The notes: a model not told the origin generated them from the sequence alone. Counted from the stretch's first letter, positions 1 to 5,003 are shown. The stretch: 6,466 bases of DNA from an uncultured Oscillospiraceae bacterium (GCA_934569425.1 CAKTKM010000083.1:1-6466); one strand, 5' to 3'. Program-made: numbers and translations.

Positions 1-179
1 TCGATCTCCTGCACCATCTTTTTATAGGTGGTGGACTTGCCCATGAAATCAAAGGCGATGTTGTTGGGATACAGCTCCGCCATGCGCTCCACGGCGTCGA
101 ACATGCTGCCCTGAAAATAGTCCAGATGCATGGGTACGTCGCCCAGATAGTCCTTCCAAGGGGTTTTGACCTCACTCAT
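1..179 (-). CDS. AMP-forming acyl-CoA synthetase/ligase, N-terminal fragment
   Basis: Only the first 59 codons are in the window; the gene continues past base 1. The visible protein starts MSEVKTPWKDYLGD and carries LDYFQGSMFDAVERMAELYP, then NNIAFDFMGKSTTYKKMVQEI. This is the usual opening of AMP-dependent acid:CoA ligases (long-chain fatty-acyl-CoA synthetase type), before the P-loop and adenylate motifs. Such enzymes activate a carboxylic acid with ATP and join it to CoA; the substrate cannot be told from this part. The ATG at 179-177 lies inside the end of the upstream acyltransferase gene (ATGAGTGA, 8-base overlap). A strong AAGGAGGAGGT ribosome site at 195-185 sits five bases before it, inside the upstream coding region. 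The two genes are therefore co-transcribed and probably translationally coupled, which suggests linked acyl chemistry. Family call good, specificity unknown. Confidence 0.85.
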   Translation of the reverse strand, partial: MSEVKTPWKDYLGDVPMHLDYFQGSMFDAVERMAELYPNNIAFDFMGKSTTYKKMVQEI

Positions 180-1047
180 ATTGTACCTCCTCCTTCAGGG
201 GTTTCTCTAATTCTTCGGGGTGCTCCAGCAGGTATTTCAAAAGCCGGACCGATTTGGAGTAGTAATATCCGTCGGCCAGACGTTCGTCGATGGTCAGACC
301 CAGATCCAGCGTCTCCTTCATGGTGACGCGGCCATCCGCGTCGTAGAAGGGGGAGAGCTTCTTCTCTCCGATGATGCAGAACAGGGAGCAGGTACCCCAG
401 TTGGTCAGGTGGTGGTAGCCGCACTTGAGCTTGATGGAGCCCAGATTGGACAGGGTGACGGAGCTGTAATAGGGGTCGGTGGCCACCATGTCGTCCGGCA
501 CCCAGCCGTGCTTATCCAGCCACATGATGAATTTAACGGCGGTTTTGCCCAGCCAGCGGGGCAGCTTGTTGAGAATGTCCATGTTCTCGGTGGAGGAGTC
601 AGCCTTGTCGCTGCGGCAGGACTGCACCTGCGAGCGGATGTAGGCGTGAACGTCCTCCACGGTGAAGTTCTCCTTGCTGTGGAGGAAGGCCAGCGCCTCG
701 GCGCCCTTGTCAGAAAACTGCTTTTTCACCACGAAGGCGGCGGATACCTCGTTGCGCTGGTAGAAATTGCTGTTGACGATGAAGCGGTTCAGCTTGGGGC
801 GCAGGGTGATGGTCTTCAGAAGCGCCGTCACGATCAGGTGGAACATGGTGTAGGGGAAGTCCTGCTCCGTCTCGTTCTTTTGGGCAAGGTAGGCGTTGAT
901 GGCCGTCAGGTCGATGCGCTCCGAGATATAGGCCTCGTTGTCGCAGCGGTTGGGGTAGATGATGCCGGTGATGAAGTGGAGGGAATCCAGCTCCCGCAGC
1001 AGGCGGCCGTCCTTCCGGTCGCCGGGGCGGCGTTTGTATTGCTCCAT
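172..1047 (-). CDS. E2-like acyltransferase, catalytic domain only, with altered HxxxDG motif
   Basis: A 291-residue protein resembling the catalytic (chloramphenicol acetyltransferase-fold) domain of 2-oxo acid dehydrogenase E2 subunits. It lacks the lipoyl and E3-binding domains that normally precede it. Recognisable parts are RRPGDRKDGRLLRELDSLHF near the N-terminus, FHLIVTALLKTITLRPKLNRFI around residues 70-90, LSNLGSIKLKCGYHHLTNWG around 200-220, and the C-terminal LTIDERLADGYYYSKSVRLL. The last aligns with the E2 active-site signature DHRxxDG, but Glu255 occupies the position of the catalytic His; Asp259 and Gly260 are kept. Transfer to lipoyl groups is therefore doubtful. I recall similar stand-alone proteins in Clostridia, so the change may belong to a subfamily. 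The start at 1047 has AGGAG at 1064-1060, a longish 12-base spacing. The gene has its own promoter and overlaps the following acyl-CoA ligase by 8 bases, suggesting an acyl-CoA or acyl-carrier role. The exact reaction is unknown. Confidence 0.8.
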   Translation of the reverse strand: MEQYKRRPGDRKDGRLLRELDSLHFITGIIYPNRCDNEAYISERIDLTAINAYLAQKNETEQDFPYTMFHLIVTALLKTITLRPKLNRFIVNSNFYQRNEVSAAFVVKKQFSDKGAEALAFLHSKENFTVEDVHAYIRSQVQSCRSDKADSSTENMDILNKLPRWLGKTAVKFIMWLDKHGWVPDDMVATDPYYSSVTLSNLGSIKLKCGYHHLTNWGTCSLFCIIGEKKLSPFYDADGRVTMKETLDLGLTIDERLADGYYYSKSVRLLKYLLEHPEELEKPLKEEVQYE

Positions 1048-1186
1048 ATGTGTGGGTTTCTCCTTTTTATTTTATATGTATTGATCTCTATACGTTGGGC
1101 AGCGCGGGGAGAAAAGTTCCCTTGTGCAGGGGGAAGCGTGGAATATACATCGCCTGATCCCTGCGCGGCTACCATACCAAGCATAC

Positions 1187-1215
1187 AGTATACCCAAATC
1201 TGTTCCGTTTGTCAA
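1187..1215 (-). promoter_or_regulatory. Sigma-A promoter for the acyltransferase-ligase operon
   Basis: On the minus strand TTGACA (1215-1210) is followed after exactly 17 bases by TATACT (1192-1187), close to the full consensus. Transcription should start near 1180, leaving a leader of about 130 bases before the ATG at 1047. The leader has a small TTCCC/GGGAA hairpin (1117-1121 with 1131-1135). I recognise no riboswitch or T-box in it. Confidence 0.75.
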
Positions 1216-1231
1216 ATTCCTGAAAAACCGC

Positions 1232-1260
1232 TTGTAATCAGGGGACGGGTGTGCTACTAT
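1232..1260 (+). promoter_or_regulatory. Extended -10 promoter for threonine ammonia-lyase
   Basis: TTGTAA (1232-1237), a 17-base spacer, then TACTAT (1255-1260) preceded by TG at 1252-1253, giving an extended -10 element. Predicted start near 1267, so the leader is about 55 bases, too short for a T-box. It lies back to back with the divergent promoter at 1187-1215; the two -35 boxes are 16 bases apart. Confidence 0.65.
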
Positions 1261-1321
1261 TAAAATACAGAAAATCAAATAATGTATACGCCCCACGCAC
1301 AAATGTGAAGGAGGAACCACT

Positions 1322-2518
1322 ATGTTGACTATGGCCATGCTGCACGACGCCCAGCGGGTACTGTCCGGCGTCATCAACAAGACCCCTGTGATCCCCGGCA
1401 ACGGCATCACCGACGGGTGCCGTCTGTTCCTGAAGGCGGACTGCCTACAAAAGACCGGCGCGTTCAAGCTGCGGGGCGCGTATTACAAGATCGCCACACT
1501 GTCGGACGAGGAGAAGGCGCGGGGCGTGATCGCCTGCTCCGCCGGAAACCACGCGCAGGGCGTGGCCTTTGCCGCCCGGGATATGGGGATCCACGCGGTC
1601 ATCTGCATCCCGCAGGGGGCGCCCCTGTCCAAGATCGAGGCCACCCGCAGCTACGGCGCGGAGGTGGTGCTGGTGCCGGGCGTGTATGACGATGCCTATG
1701 CCGAGGCCATCCGCCTGCGGGACGAGAAGGGCTATACCTTCATCCACCCCTTTGACGATTACAGCATCATGGCCGGGCAGGGCACCATCGGTCTGGAGAT
1801 CCTGGAGCAGCTGCCGGACGTGGACATGATCATCACCGCTATCGGCGGCGGCGGACTGGTGTCCGGCGTGGCCAAGGCCGTGAAGGAGCTGAAGCCCTCC
1901 TGCCAGGTGATCGGCGTGCAGGCGGAGGGCGCCGCCAGCATGTACGAGGCGCTGCGGCAGGATAAGATCATCACGCTGCCGCAGGTAGGCACCATGGCGG
2001 ACGGGATCCAGGTCAAGACCGCGGGGACGCTGACCTTCGACATGTGCCGGCAGTATGTGGACAAGGTGGTGACCGTCAGCGAAAGCGAGATCGCCGCGGC
2101 GATCCTGACCATTCTGGAGAAGCAGAAGCTCATCACCGAGGGCGCCGGTGCCGTCAGTGTGGCGGCGGTCATGTCCGGCAAGCTGGATGTGAAGGGAAAA
2201 ACCGTGTGCGCGCTGCTGTCCGGCGGCAATGTGGACGTGACCATGCTGGAGCGGATCATCAAGCACGGCCTCACCGCCGAGGGGCGCATCGCCAGCTTTT
2301 CCACCGTGCTGCCCGACCAGCCCAACGCGCTGGCCACCTATCTGGCCGCCCTGTCCCACGAGGGCGTCAACGTGCTGGAGGTGTATCACGAGCGCAGCAG
2401 CATGAAGGTGGGCGTCGGTTCCTGCCGGGTCCGCATGGTGGTGGAGACCCGCAACCATCAGCATATCCAGCAGCTTTACAGCTATCTGACGGAGCGGGGC
2501 TATACCATCAAGGAGTGA
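1322..2518 (+). CDS. ilvA: Threonine ammonia-lyase (threonine dehydratase) with C-terminal ACT domain
   Basis: This 398-residue PLP enzyme converts L-threonine to 2-oxobutyrate and ammonia in the cytoplasm, feeding isoleucine synthesis or threonine fermentation. Visible fold-type II features are the PLP-lysine motif GAFKLRGA with Lys49, SAGNHAQG at 73-80, the phosphate-binding tetraglycine GGGGL at 175-179, and SGGNVD near residue 300. From about residue 325 to the end there is a single ACT-like domain (LPDQPNALATYLAALSHEGV, then VRMVVETRNHQHIQQLYSYL). Length and layout fit the roughly 400-residue single-ACT class, between the short catabolic TdcB and the longer classical IlvA, so the pathway is not settled by sequence alone. 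The ACT domain suggests amino-acid allosteric control. The first ATG is chosen because AAGGAGG (1308-1314) lies seven bases upstream. The gene is monocistronic with its own promoter and terminator. Confidence 0.93.
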   Translation: MLTMAMLHDAQRVLSGVINKTPVIPGNGITDGCRLFLKADCLQKTGAFKLRGAYYKIATLSDEEKARGVIACSAGNHAQGVAFAARDMGIHAVICIPQGAPLSKIEATRSYGAEVVLVPGVYDDAYAEAIRLRDEKGYTFIHPFDDYSIMAGQGTIGLEILEQLPDVDMIITAIGGGGLVSGVAKAVKELKPSCQVIGVQAEGAASMYEALRQDKIITLPQVGTMADGIQVKTAGTLTFDMCRQYVDKVVTVSESEIAAAILTILEKQKLITEGAGAVSVAAVMSGKLDVKGKTVCALLSGGNVDVTMLERIIKHGLTAEGRIASFSTVLPDQPNALATYLAALSHEGVNVLEVYHERSSMKVGVGSCRVRMVVETRNHQHIQQLYSYLTERGYTIKE

Positions 2519-2620
2519 CGCGCCCTTTTGGCTTGGCAGCCGCGTGCGGCGCAGGTTGTGACGCTTCCGCCGGGAGCGAAATACACATACGGGACGAAAA
2601 GGACGTGCTGTCCATGAGAG

Positions 2621-2650
2621 AAAGCCCGCGGCTTCGGCCGCGGGCTTTTG
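2621..2650. terminator. Bidirectional rho-independent terminator
   Basis: A perfect 12-bp stem, AAAGCCCGCGGC (2621-2632) with GCCGCGGGCTTT (2637-2648), is closed by a TTCG tetraloop. T residues follow on the plus side and A residues precede, so it can act both ways. It lies about 100 bases after the threonine ammonia-lyase stop and 8 bases beyond the stop of the convergent NADAR gene. Nothing else is recognised in 2519-2620. Confidence 0.92.
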
Positions 2651-2655
2651 TGCCG

Positions 2656-3513
2656 CTATTCCCCGCTGCGCAGGGTGTCCCGCACCCGCATGAGAGCGCG
2701 GCCTAAAATGCTCTGTCCCTGCCATTGGGCGGGATCCTGATGGCGGGGATCCTCCAGCCCGAGACCGATGCCCCAGATGCGGTCATTGGGGGAGCATTCG
2801 GCGATGAGGGCGTCGCCGGTGGCCAGCAGCTGATGCCGCAGCCCGCTGTTCTGGCCGAATTTCGCCAGCAGGCCGCGATAGATGACCTCCTGCCGCACCG
2901 CCGCCCATTTTTCCTCGTCATAGGGGGTGATGGCGCGTCCCAGCAGCTTTACCGTCTTGGGGTCGGGATTTTCCATGACCTTGCCGGCAGTGGCGGCATC
3001 GCCGCAGCACAGCGCTTTTTGGCGCATGAGATACTGCTCGGCGTTGAGATAGGTGACGCCGTCCACGGTGAACACCGCCGGATACCAGTTGCTGAACCAG
3101 CCGTTCGGTCCGTACTCGTGGAAGAAGCCCACCACAGGTCCGGCCATGGGCGCGTCCCGCTCCGTGACGGCGAACTCCTCGTACAGGTCATAGCACCGTT
3201 GATCCGGCGCCAGCAGCGTGACCGCCAGCGCCGCGTGGGGATGGCTCCGGCGCCAGTTTTCCAACGCCGCCAGCGCCGCAGGCACGGCGAATTGGGGCGG
3301 CCAGCCCCCCGCCGCGCCCAGCGTGGGGATGGTCACAGCGGAAGCACCCGCAGCAAGGGCGGCGTCCAGCGCCGCCGCGTAGCAGGCGCTCAGCGCCGCG
3401 GTGTCATGGGGGCGGCCGTCGTAAACGGGGGGCGAGAGGGGAATGTCACGTCCACCGGCGCGGCAGACGGTTCCGCCGCCAAGGGCGGCGTTCCGTTGAA
3501 ATGTCAGGGTCAT
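2656..3513 (-). CDS. NADAR (YbiA-like) protein with N-terminal macro-like remnant
   Basis: A 285-residue protein in two parts. Residues about 127-283 are a NADAR domain: GWFSNWYPAVF (138-148), the conserved AEQYLMRQKAL (158-168), KFGQNSGLRHQLLATGD, then ECSPNDRIWGIG (239-250) and ILGRALMRVR near the end. NADAR proteins are known as N-glycosidases acting on riboflavin-pathway intermediates (YbiA type) or removing ADP-ribose from guanine in DNA. Residues 1-113 resemble the second half of a macro domain, with PPVYDG, LSACYAAALDAALAAGASAV and TIPTLGAAGGWPPQFAVPAA. The first strands and the usual Asn-rich ADP-ribose loop are missing or reduced to NAALGGG, so this half may not bind ADP-ribose in the normal way. 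The start at 3513 is preferred over an upstream ATG at 3639 because AGGAGG (3526-3521) lies seven bases before it, and the extra 42 residues look unlike protein and run across the pduL promoter. No DarT-like toxin is adjacent. Exact substrate unknown. Confidence 0.85.
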   Translation of the reverse strand: MTLTFQRNAALGGGTVCRAGGRDIPLSPPVYDGRPHDTAALSACYAAALDAALAAGASAVTIPTLGAAGGWPPQFAVPAALAALENWRRSHPHAALAVTLLAPDQRCYDLYEEFAVTERDAPMAGPVVGFFHEYGPNGWFSNWYPAVFTVDGVTYLNAEQYLMRQKALCCGDAATAGKVMENPDPKTVKLLGRAITPYDEEKWAAVRQEVIYRGLLAKFGQNSGLRHQLLATGDALIAECSPNDRIWGIGLGLEDPRHQDPAQWQGQSILGRALMRVRDTLRSGE

Positions 3514-3541
3514 GGCGCTGCCTCCTGTGTGATTTTTCTTC

Positions 3542-3571
3542 ATCCTACCACACGCAGGCGGGAAAAGGCAA
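3542..3571 (-). promoter_or_regulatory. Possible promoter for the NADAR gene
   Basis: On the minus strand TTGCCT (3571-3566), an 18-base spacer, then TAGGAT (3547-3542) with TG one base upstream of the -10. It is a modest match but well placed, 28 bases before the start codon at 3513. Confidence 0.4.
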
Positions 3572-3590
3572 GGGGAAGGGGAAATATCCC

Positions 3591-3619
3591 TTGCAACGGC
3601 GGCGGGGGTGTGATACAAT
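3591..3619 (+). promoter_or_regulatory. pduL: Extended -10 promoter for pduL
   Basis: TTGCAA (3591-3596), a 17-base spacer, then TACAAT (3614-3619) preceded by TG (3611-3612). Predicted start near 3626, leaving a leader of about 45 bases that contains one hairpin. Confidence 0.75.
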
Positions 3620-3635
3620 ATTTCCGCATTATATG

Positions 3636-3652
3636 ACACGGTTCAGCCGTGT
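3636..3652 (+). other. Leader hairpin before pduL
   Basis: ACACGG (3636-3641) pairs with CCGTGT (3647-3652) around a five-base loop. It sits in the predicted pduL 5' leader, two bases before the AAGGAGG ribosome site (3655-3661). It may stabilise the message or influence ribosome access; no known regulator motif is recognised. Confidence 0.45.
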
Positions 3653-3670
3653 ATAAGGAGGAGCATCACC

Positions 3671-4234
3671 ATGTCTTTCATGATCGAAACGTCTGCCCGT
3701 CATATCCATCTGACGCAGGAGTCTGTGGAGAAGCTGTTTGGCGCGGGCTATCAGCTGACCGTCCGCAAGCCCCTGTCCTACCCCGGCCAGTACGCCAGCA
3801 ATGAGCGCCTGACCATCGTGGGTCCCAAGAAGGAGATGGCCAACGTGTCCATCCTCGGCCCCACCCGCAAGGCGGATCAGGTGGAGATCTCCGCCACTGA
3901 CGCCCGCACGCTGGGCATTGACGCCCCCATCCGCGAGAGCGGCGATGTGAAGGGTTCCGGCGCCTGCAAGCTGATCGGACCCAAGGGCGAGCTGGATCTG
4001 ACCGAGGGCGTGATCATTGCCAAGCGCCACCTGCACATTCTGGAGAACGAGGCCAACGAGCTGGGCATCAAGAACGGCGACATCATCAAGGTCTCCTGCG
4101 GCGGCGAAGGCCGCAAGCTGATCTTCGACGATGTGGTGGTTCGCGTCAACAAGGACGGCGCCACCACCATGCACATTGACACCGACGAATCTCAGGCGGC
4201 CAACAACCCCACCGTGGGCGAGATCTTCCGGTAA
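3671..4234 (+). CDS. pduL: Phosphate propanoyltransferase / phosphotransacylase, PduL family
   Basis: This 187-residue enzyme swaps acyl groups between CoA and phosphate, making acetyl- or propionyl-phosphate for ATP formation by acetate/propionate kinase. PduL is unrelated to the classical Pta. Two related beta-barrel halves are visible: TSARHIHLT (His11, His13) opens the first and IIAKRHLHIL (His120, His122) the second, with a further MHIDTDES segment (His168). These His residues are the zinc-binding set of the family. Other signatures are SYPGQYASNE (36-45), ILGPTRKADQVEIS (61-74) and RESGDVKGSG (88-97). The last motif reads DTDESQAAN rather than the commoner DTDEANAA, a small deviation. 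The protein begins almost directly with the first His motif, so there is no N-terminal encapsulation peptide and no microcompartment gene nearby. A free cytosolic role as the housekeeping phosphotransacylase is inferred. Start supported by AAGGAGG at 3655-3661; monocistronic. Confidence 0.93.
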   Translation: MSFMIETSARHIHLTQESVEKLFGAGYQLTVRKPLSYPGQYASNERLTIVGPKKEMANVSILGPTRKADQVEISATDARTLGIDAPIRESGDVKGSGACKLIGPKGELDLTEGVIIAKRHLHILENEANELGIKNGDIIKVSCGGEGRKLIFDDVVVRVNKDGATTMHIDTDESQAANNPTVGEIFR

Positions 4235-4244
4235 AACAGCAGGA

Positions 4245-4280
4245 AAAAGAGACGGTTCACAGCGTGAACCGTCTCTTTTC
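4245..4280. terminator. Rho-independent terminator of pduL
   Basis: A 16-bp stem formed by 4245-4260 (AAAAGAGACGGTTCAC) and 4264-4279, with AGC loop and flanking A and T runs. It starts 10 bases after the pduL stop. Its right edge touches the stop codon of the XRE remnant, so it could stop transcription from both sides. Confidence 0.93.
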
Positions 4281-4390
4281 ATGTCGGGGTATCGGTGCGC
4301 TCCAGCAGATAGTCCACGGTCACACCGTACCGCCTTTTGCGTCATGTCGTGATCCTCCCGCAGATCCCGCAGCCGCTTGTATCGTTCCAT
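4279..4390 (-). pseudogene. XRE/Cro-type repressor remnant with deleted helix-turn-helix core
   Basis: Read on the minus strand from ATG 4390-4388, the frame gives MERYKRLRDLREDHDMTQKA, the usual first helices of small HTH_3/XRE repressors. The same frame then turns into unrelated sequence. Shifting frame at about 4330 gives YGVTVDYLLERTDTPT and a TGA at 4281-4279, which is the usual C-terminus of the same family (compare YGVSxDYLLGRTD). The parts join directly, so the middle of the domain, including the recognition helix, is gone; compared with the usual 65-70 residues about 35 codons are missing and the joint is out of frame. The remaining 112 bases cannot make a DNA-binding protein. An in-frame ATG at 4396-4394 is an alternative start, and a weak GGTGA (4400-4396) is the only ribosome-site candidate. 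Confidence 0.8.
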
Positions 4391-4423
4391 ATGCATCACC
4401 GGTAATAGTATAAATGGAACGAT
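4381..4423. repeat. 10-bp inverted repeat around the XRE remnant start
   Basis: ATCGTTCCAT (4381-4390) and ATGGAACGAT (4414-4423) are perfect inverted copies separated by 23 bases. One arm is the first codons of the XRE remnant; the other lies upstream of its -10 region. The gap holds the possible minus-strand -10 (TATACT, 4412-4407). It may be an old autoregulatory operator or a trace of local rearrangement. Confidence 0.6.
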
Positions 4424-4438
4424 TTGTTCTATTGACAA
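4407..4438 (-). promoter_or_regulatory. Possible promoter of the XRE remnant
   Basis: On the minus strand TTGTCA (4438-4433) lies upstream of TATACT (4412-4407) with 20 bases between, or of TTTATA (4414-4409) with 18. Its -35 overlaps the plus-strand -35 at 4432-4437, so the two promoters would compete for polymerase. Confidence 0.35.
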
Positions 4439-4460
4439 AATGAATAAATTGTTCTAAAAT
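4432..4460 (+). promoter_or_regulatory. Strong promoter of the 53-residue protein
   Basis: TTGACA (4432-4437), a 17-base spacer, then TAAAAT (4455-4460): nearly consensus. Transcription should start near 4467, at the ribosome site itself. TTGTTCTA occurs at 4424-4431 and again at 4449-4456, 25 bases apart, and GAAC-N5-GTTC at 4418-4430 flanks the -35. These are candidate operator half-sites. Confidence 0.75.
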
Positions 4461-4479
4461 GCGTTCGGAGGTGAGGGAA

Positions 4480-4641
4480 ATGACCGATTATCAAGCGATG
4501 GATCTGACACTGTTCCACGGAACAGAGACTGCGCTGGATCTTCTGGTAGGATGTCAGGGCGATATGGGAGCGCTGCAAAGCGCGGCAAATGTATTGGCGG
4601 AAGCACAGCAAAGGTGCGAGGATATGTATGAAGAAGAGTAG
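4480..4641 (+). CDS. Small acidic protein of unknown function, 53 residues
   Basis: The sequence begins MTDYQAMDLTLFHGTETALD and ends AEAQQRCEDMYEEE. It is acidic, has no signal peptide or membrane segment, and its second half looks like one amphipathic helix. It recalls short Clostridia proteins of the pattern M-DYK-MY-x-LF--A--AI--L...AQ--CEE-Y that occur near small XRE regulators. That is memory of a pattern, not a search result, and no function is known to me. I chose ATG 4480 because GGAGGTGA (4467-4474) lies six bases upstream. An in-frame ATG at 4459 overlaps the -10 box and would lie outside the transcript. The gene is divergent from the XRE remnant and convergent with serA, and a hairpin follows its stop at once. 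Confidence 0.65.
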   Translation: MTDYQAMDLTLFHGTETALDLLVGCQGDMGALQSAANVLAEAQQRCEDMYEEE

Positions 4642-4674
4642 AGCAGAAGGACGCCTTGCGGCGTCCTTCTGTTG
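4642..4674. terminator. Terminator hairpin, copy A
   Basis: CAGAAGGACGCC (4644-4655) pairs with GGCGTCCTTCTG (4660-4671) over a TTGC loop. It starts straight after the small gene's stop codon. The plus-side T-tract is weak (GTTGTTTG). In the minus direction it follows orphan serA tail A by about 15 bases. The whole 33-base element is repeated exactly at 4881-4913. Confidence 0.75.
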
Positions 4675-4686
4675 TTTGAAAAAGAG

Positions 4687-4745
4687 TTACATAGCCTTGA
4701 TGATGTCGACGATCTCGGCGCCGATGCGCTTCTGGGCTTCGTTTG
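4687..4745 (-). pseudogene. serA: Orphan 3' end of serA, copy A
   Basis: On the minus strand this encodes NEAQKRIGAEIVDIIKAM and TAA, identical in protein to the last 18 residues of the intact SerA. It differs from the intact gene at two bases, both synonymous third positions (in the Val and Ala codons). Upstream coding homology stops abruptly beyond 4745 and resumes as a short stretch (GGCAGCGCCGAT, 4858-4869) after a 112-bp insertion. There is no start codon or ribosome site, so it is not a gene by itself. Confidence 0.9.
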
Positions 4746-4857
4746 GGAGCGATCCGAGCGCTGCCTGTGGCAGAGGAAGCGAGGTGAGCGAGTGGCCGCG
4801 GTCGAATTTTCAAGTGAAAAGCGAAAGCCACGCAGAAAATTCGGGTACCGCAACAGA
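4746..4857. other. 112-bp structured insertion inside orphan serA tail A
   Basis: This stretch splits the serA-like sequence GTTTG | GGCAGCGCCGAT, which is nearly continuous in the intact gene. Its ends form an inverted repeat, GCGCTGCCT (4758-4766) with AGGCAGCGC (4857-4865). Inside is a second 9-bp stem, CGAATTTTC (4803-4811) with GAAAATTCG (4835-4843), and an alternative GTGGC/GCCAC pairing. It has no believable reading frame. Just beyond, 4862-4877 is a near-palindrome (GCGCCGA-TG-TCGGCGC). It looks like a small non-autonomous or REP/MITE-like element, but no clear target duplication is visible. Confidence 0.5.
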
Positions 4858-4880
4858 GGCAGCGCCGATGTCGGCGCAAC

Positions 4881-4913
4881 AGCAGAAGGACGCCTTGCGG
4901 CGTCCTTCTGTTG
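4881..4913. terminator. Terminator hairpin, copy B
   Basis: Exact copy of the 33-base element at 4642-4674: stem 4883-4894 with 4899-4910, TTGC loop. It lies about 15 bases downstream of orphan serA tail B in the minus direction, the same spacing as at copy A. This suggests it was once the natural terminator of a serA transcript. Confidence 0.75.
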
Positions 4914-4925
4914 CTTGGGTAAAGG

Positions 4926-5003
4926 TTACATAGCCTTGATGATGTCAACGATCTCGGCGCCGATGCGCTTCTGGGCTTCGTTCACAGCAGCGCCGATATG
5001 GGG
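4926..5003 (-). pseudogene. serA: Orphan 3' end of serA, copy B
   Basis: On the minus strand it encodes PHIGAAVNEAQKRIGAEI, then VDIIKAM and TAA: 25 residues matching the SerA C-terminus, including the catalytic His of PHIGA. One residue differs (AAV against AAT), and the other base differences are synonymous. Weak similarity may reach one or two codons further (Cys-Arg-Pro against Cys-Thr-Pro). It has no start codon. It is longer than copy A and is not interrupted. Confidence 0.88.

Larger units (their letters stand above)
4642..4984. repeat. serA: Direct repeat: terminator hairpin plus serA tail, period 239 bp
   Basis: Block 4642-4745 and block 4881-4984 align without gaps at an offset of exactly 239 bases. 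The 33-base hairpin is identical, the 12-base spacer is half-matched, and the serA tail differs at one base up to the common GTT. The differences sit mostly in the noncoding spacer. A third tail, without the hairpin, is the end of the real serA gene at 5098. Confidence 0.9.

Noticed and set aside
220..1263. Long open frame on the plus strand opposite the acyltransferase gene
   Set aside because: It is the antisense shadow of a GC-rich gene: it has no ribosome site, its protein is rich in Val/Gly/His repeats and no family is recognisable. The opposite strand encodes a clear protein.
1267..1321. T-box or other amino-acid leader before threonine ammonia-lyase
   Set aside because: The predicted leader is only about 55 bases and has no T-box sequence or terminator/antiterminator pair.
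1445..2725. Long minus-strand open frame across the threonine ammonia-lyase
   Set aside because: Low-complexity His/Gly/Ala-rich translation, running through the shared terminator, opposite a strongly supported gene.
2725..3636. Plus-strand open frame opposite the NADAR gene
   Set aside because: No start signals and no recognisable domain; explained by high GC and codon bias of the minus-strand gene.
3514..3639. 42-residue N-terminal extension of the NADAR protein
   Set aside because: The ATG at 3639 has no ribosome site, the extension is not family-like, and it overlaps the pduL promoter; the ATG at 3513 has a good AGGAGG.
4418..4430. LexA box
   Set aside because: GAAC and GTTC are present but separated by five bases, not the four of the Gram-positive SOS box.
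4459..4479. Earlier ATG for the small acidic protein
   Set aside because: It overlaps the -10 box, so it would lie upstream of the predicted transcript start.
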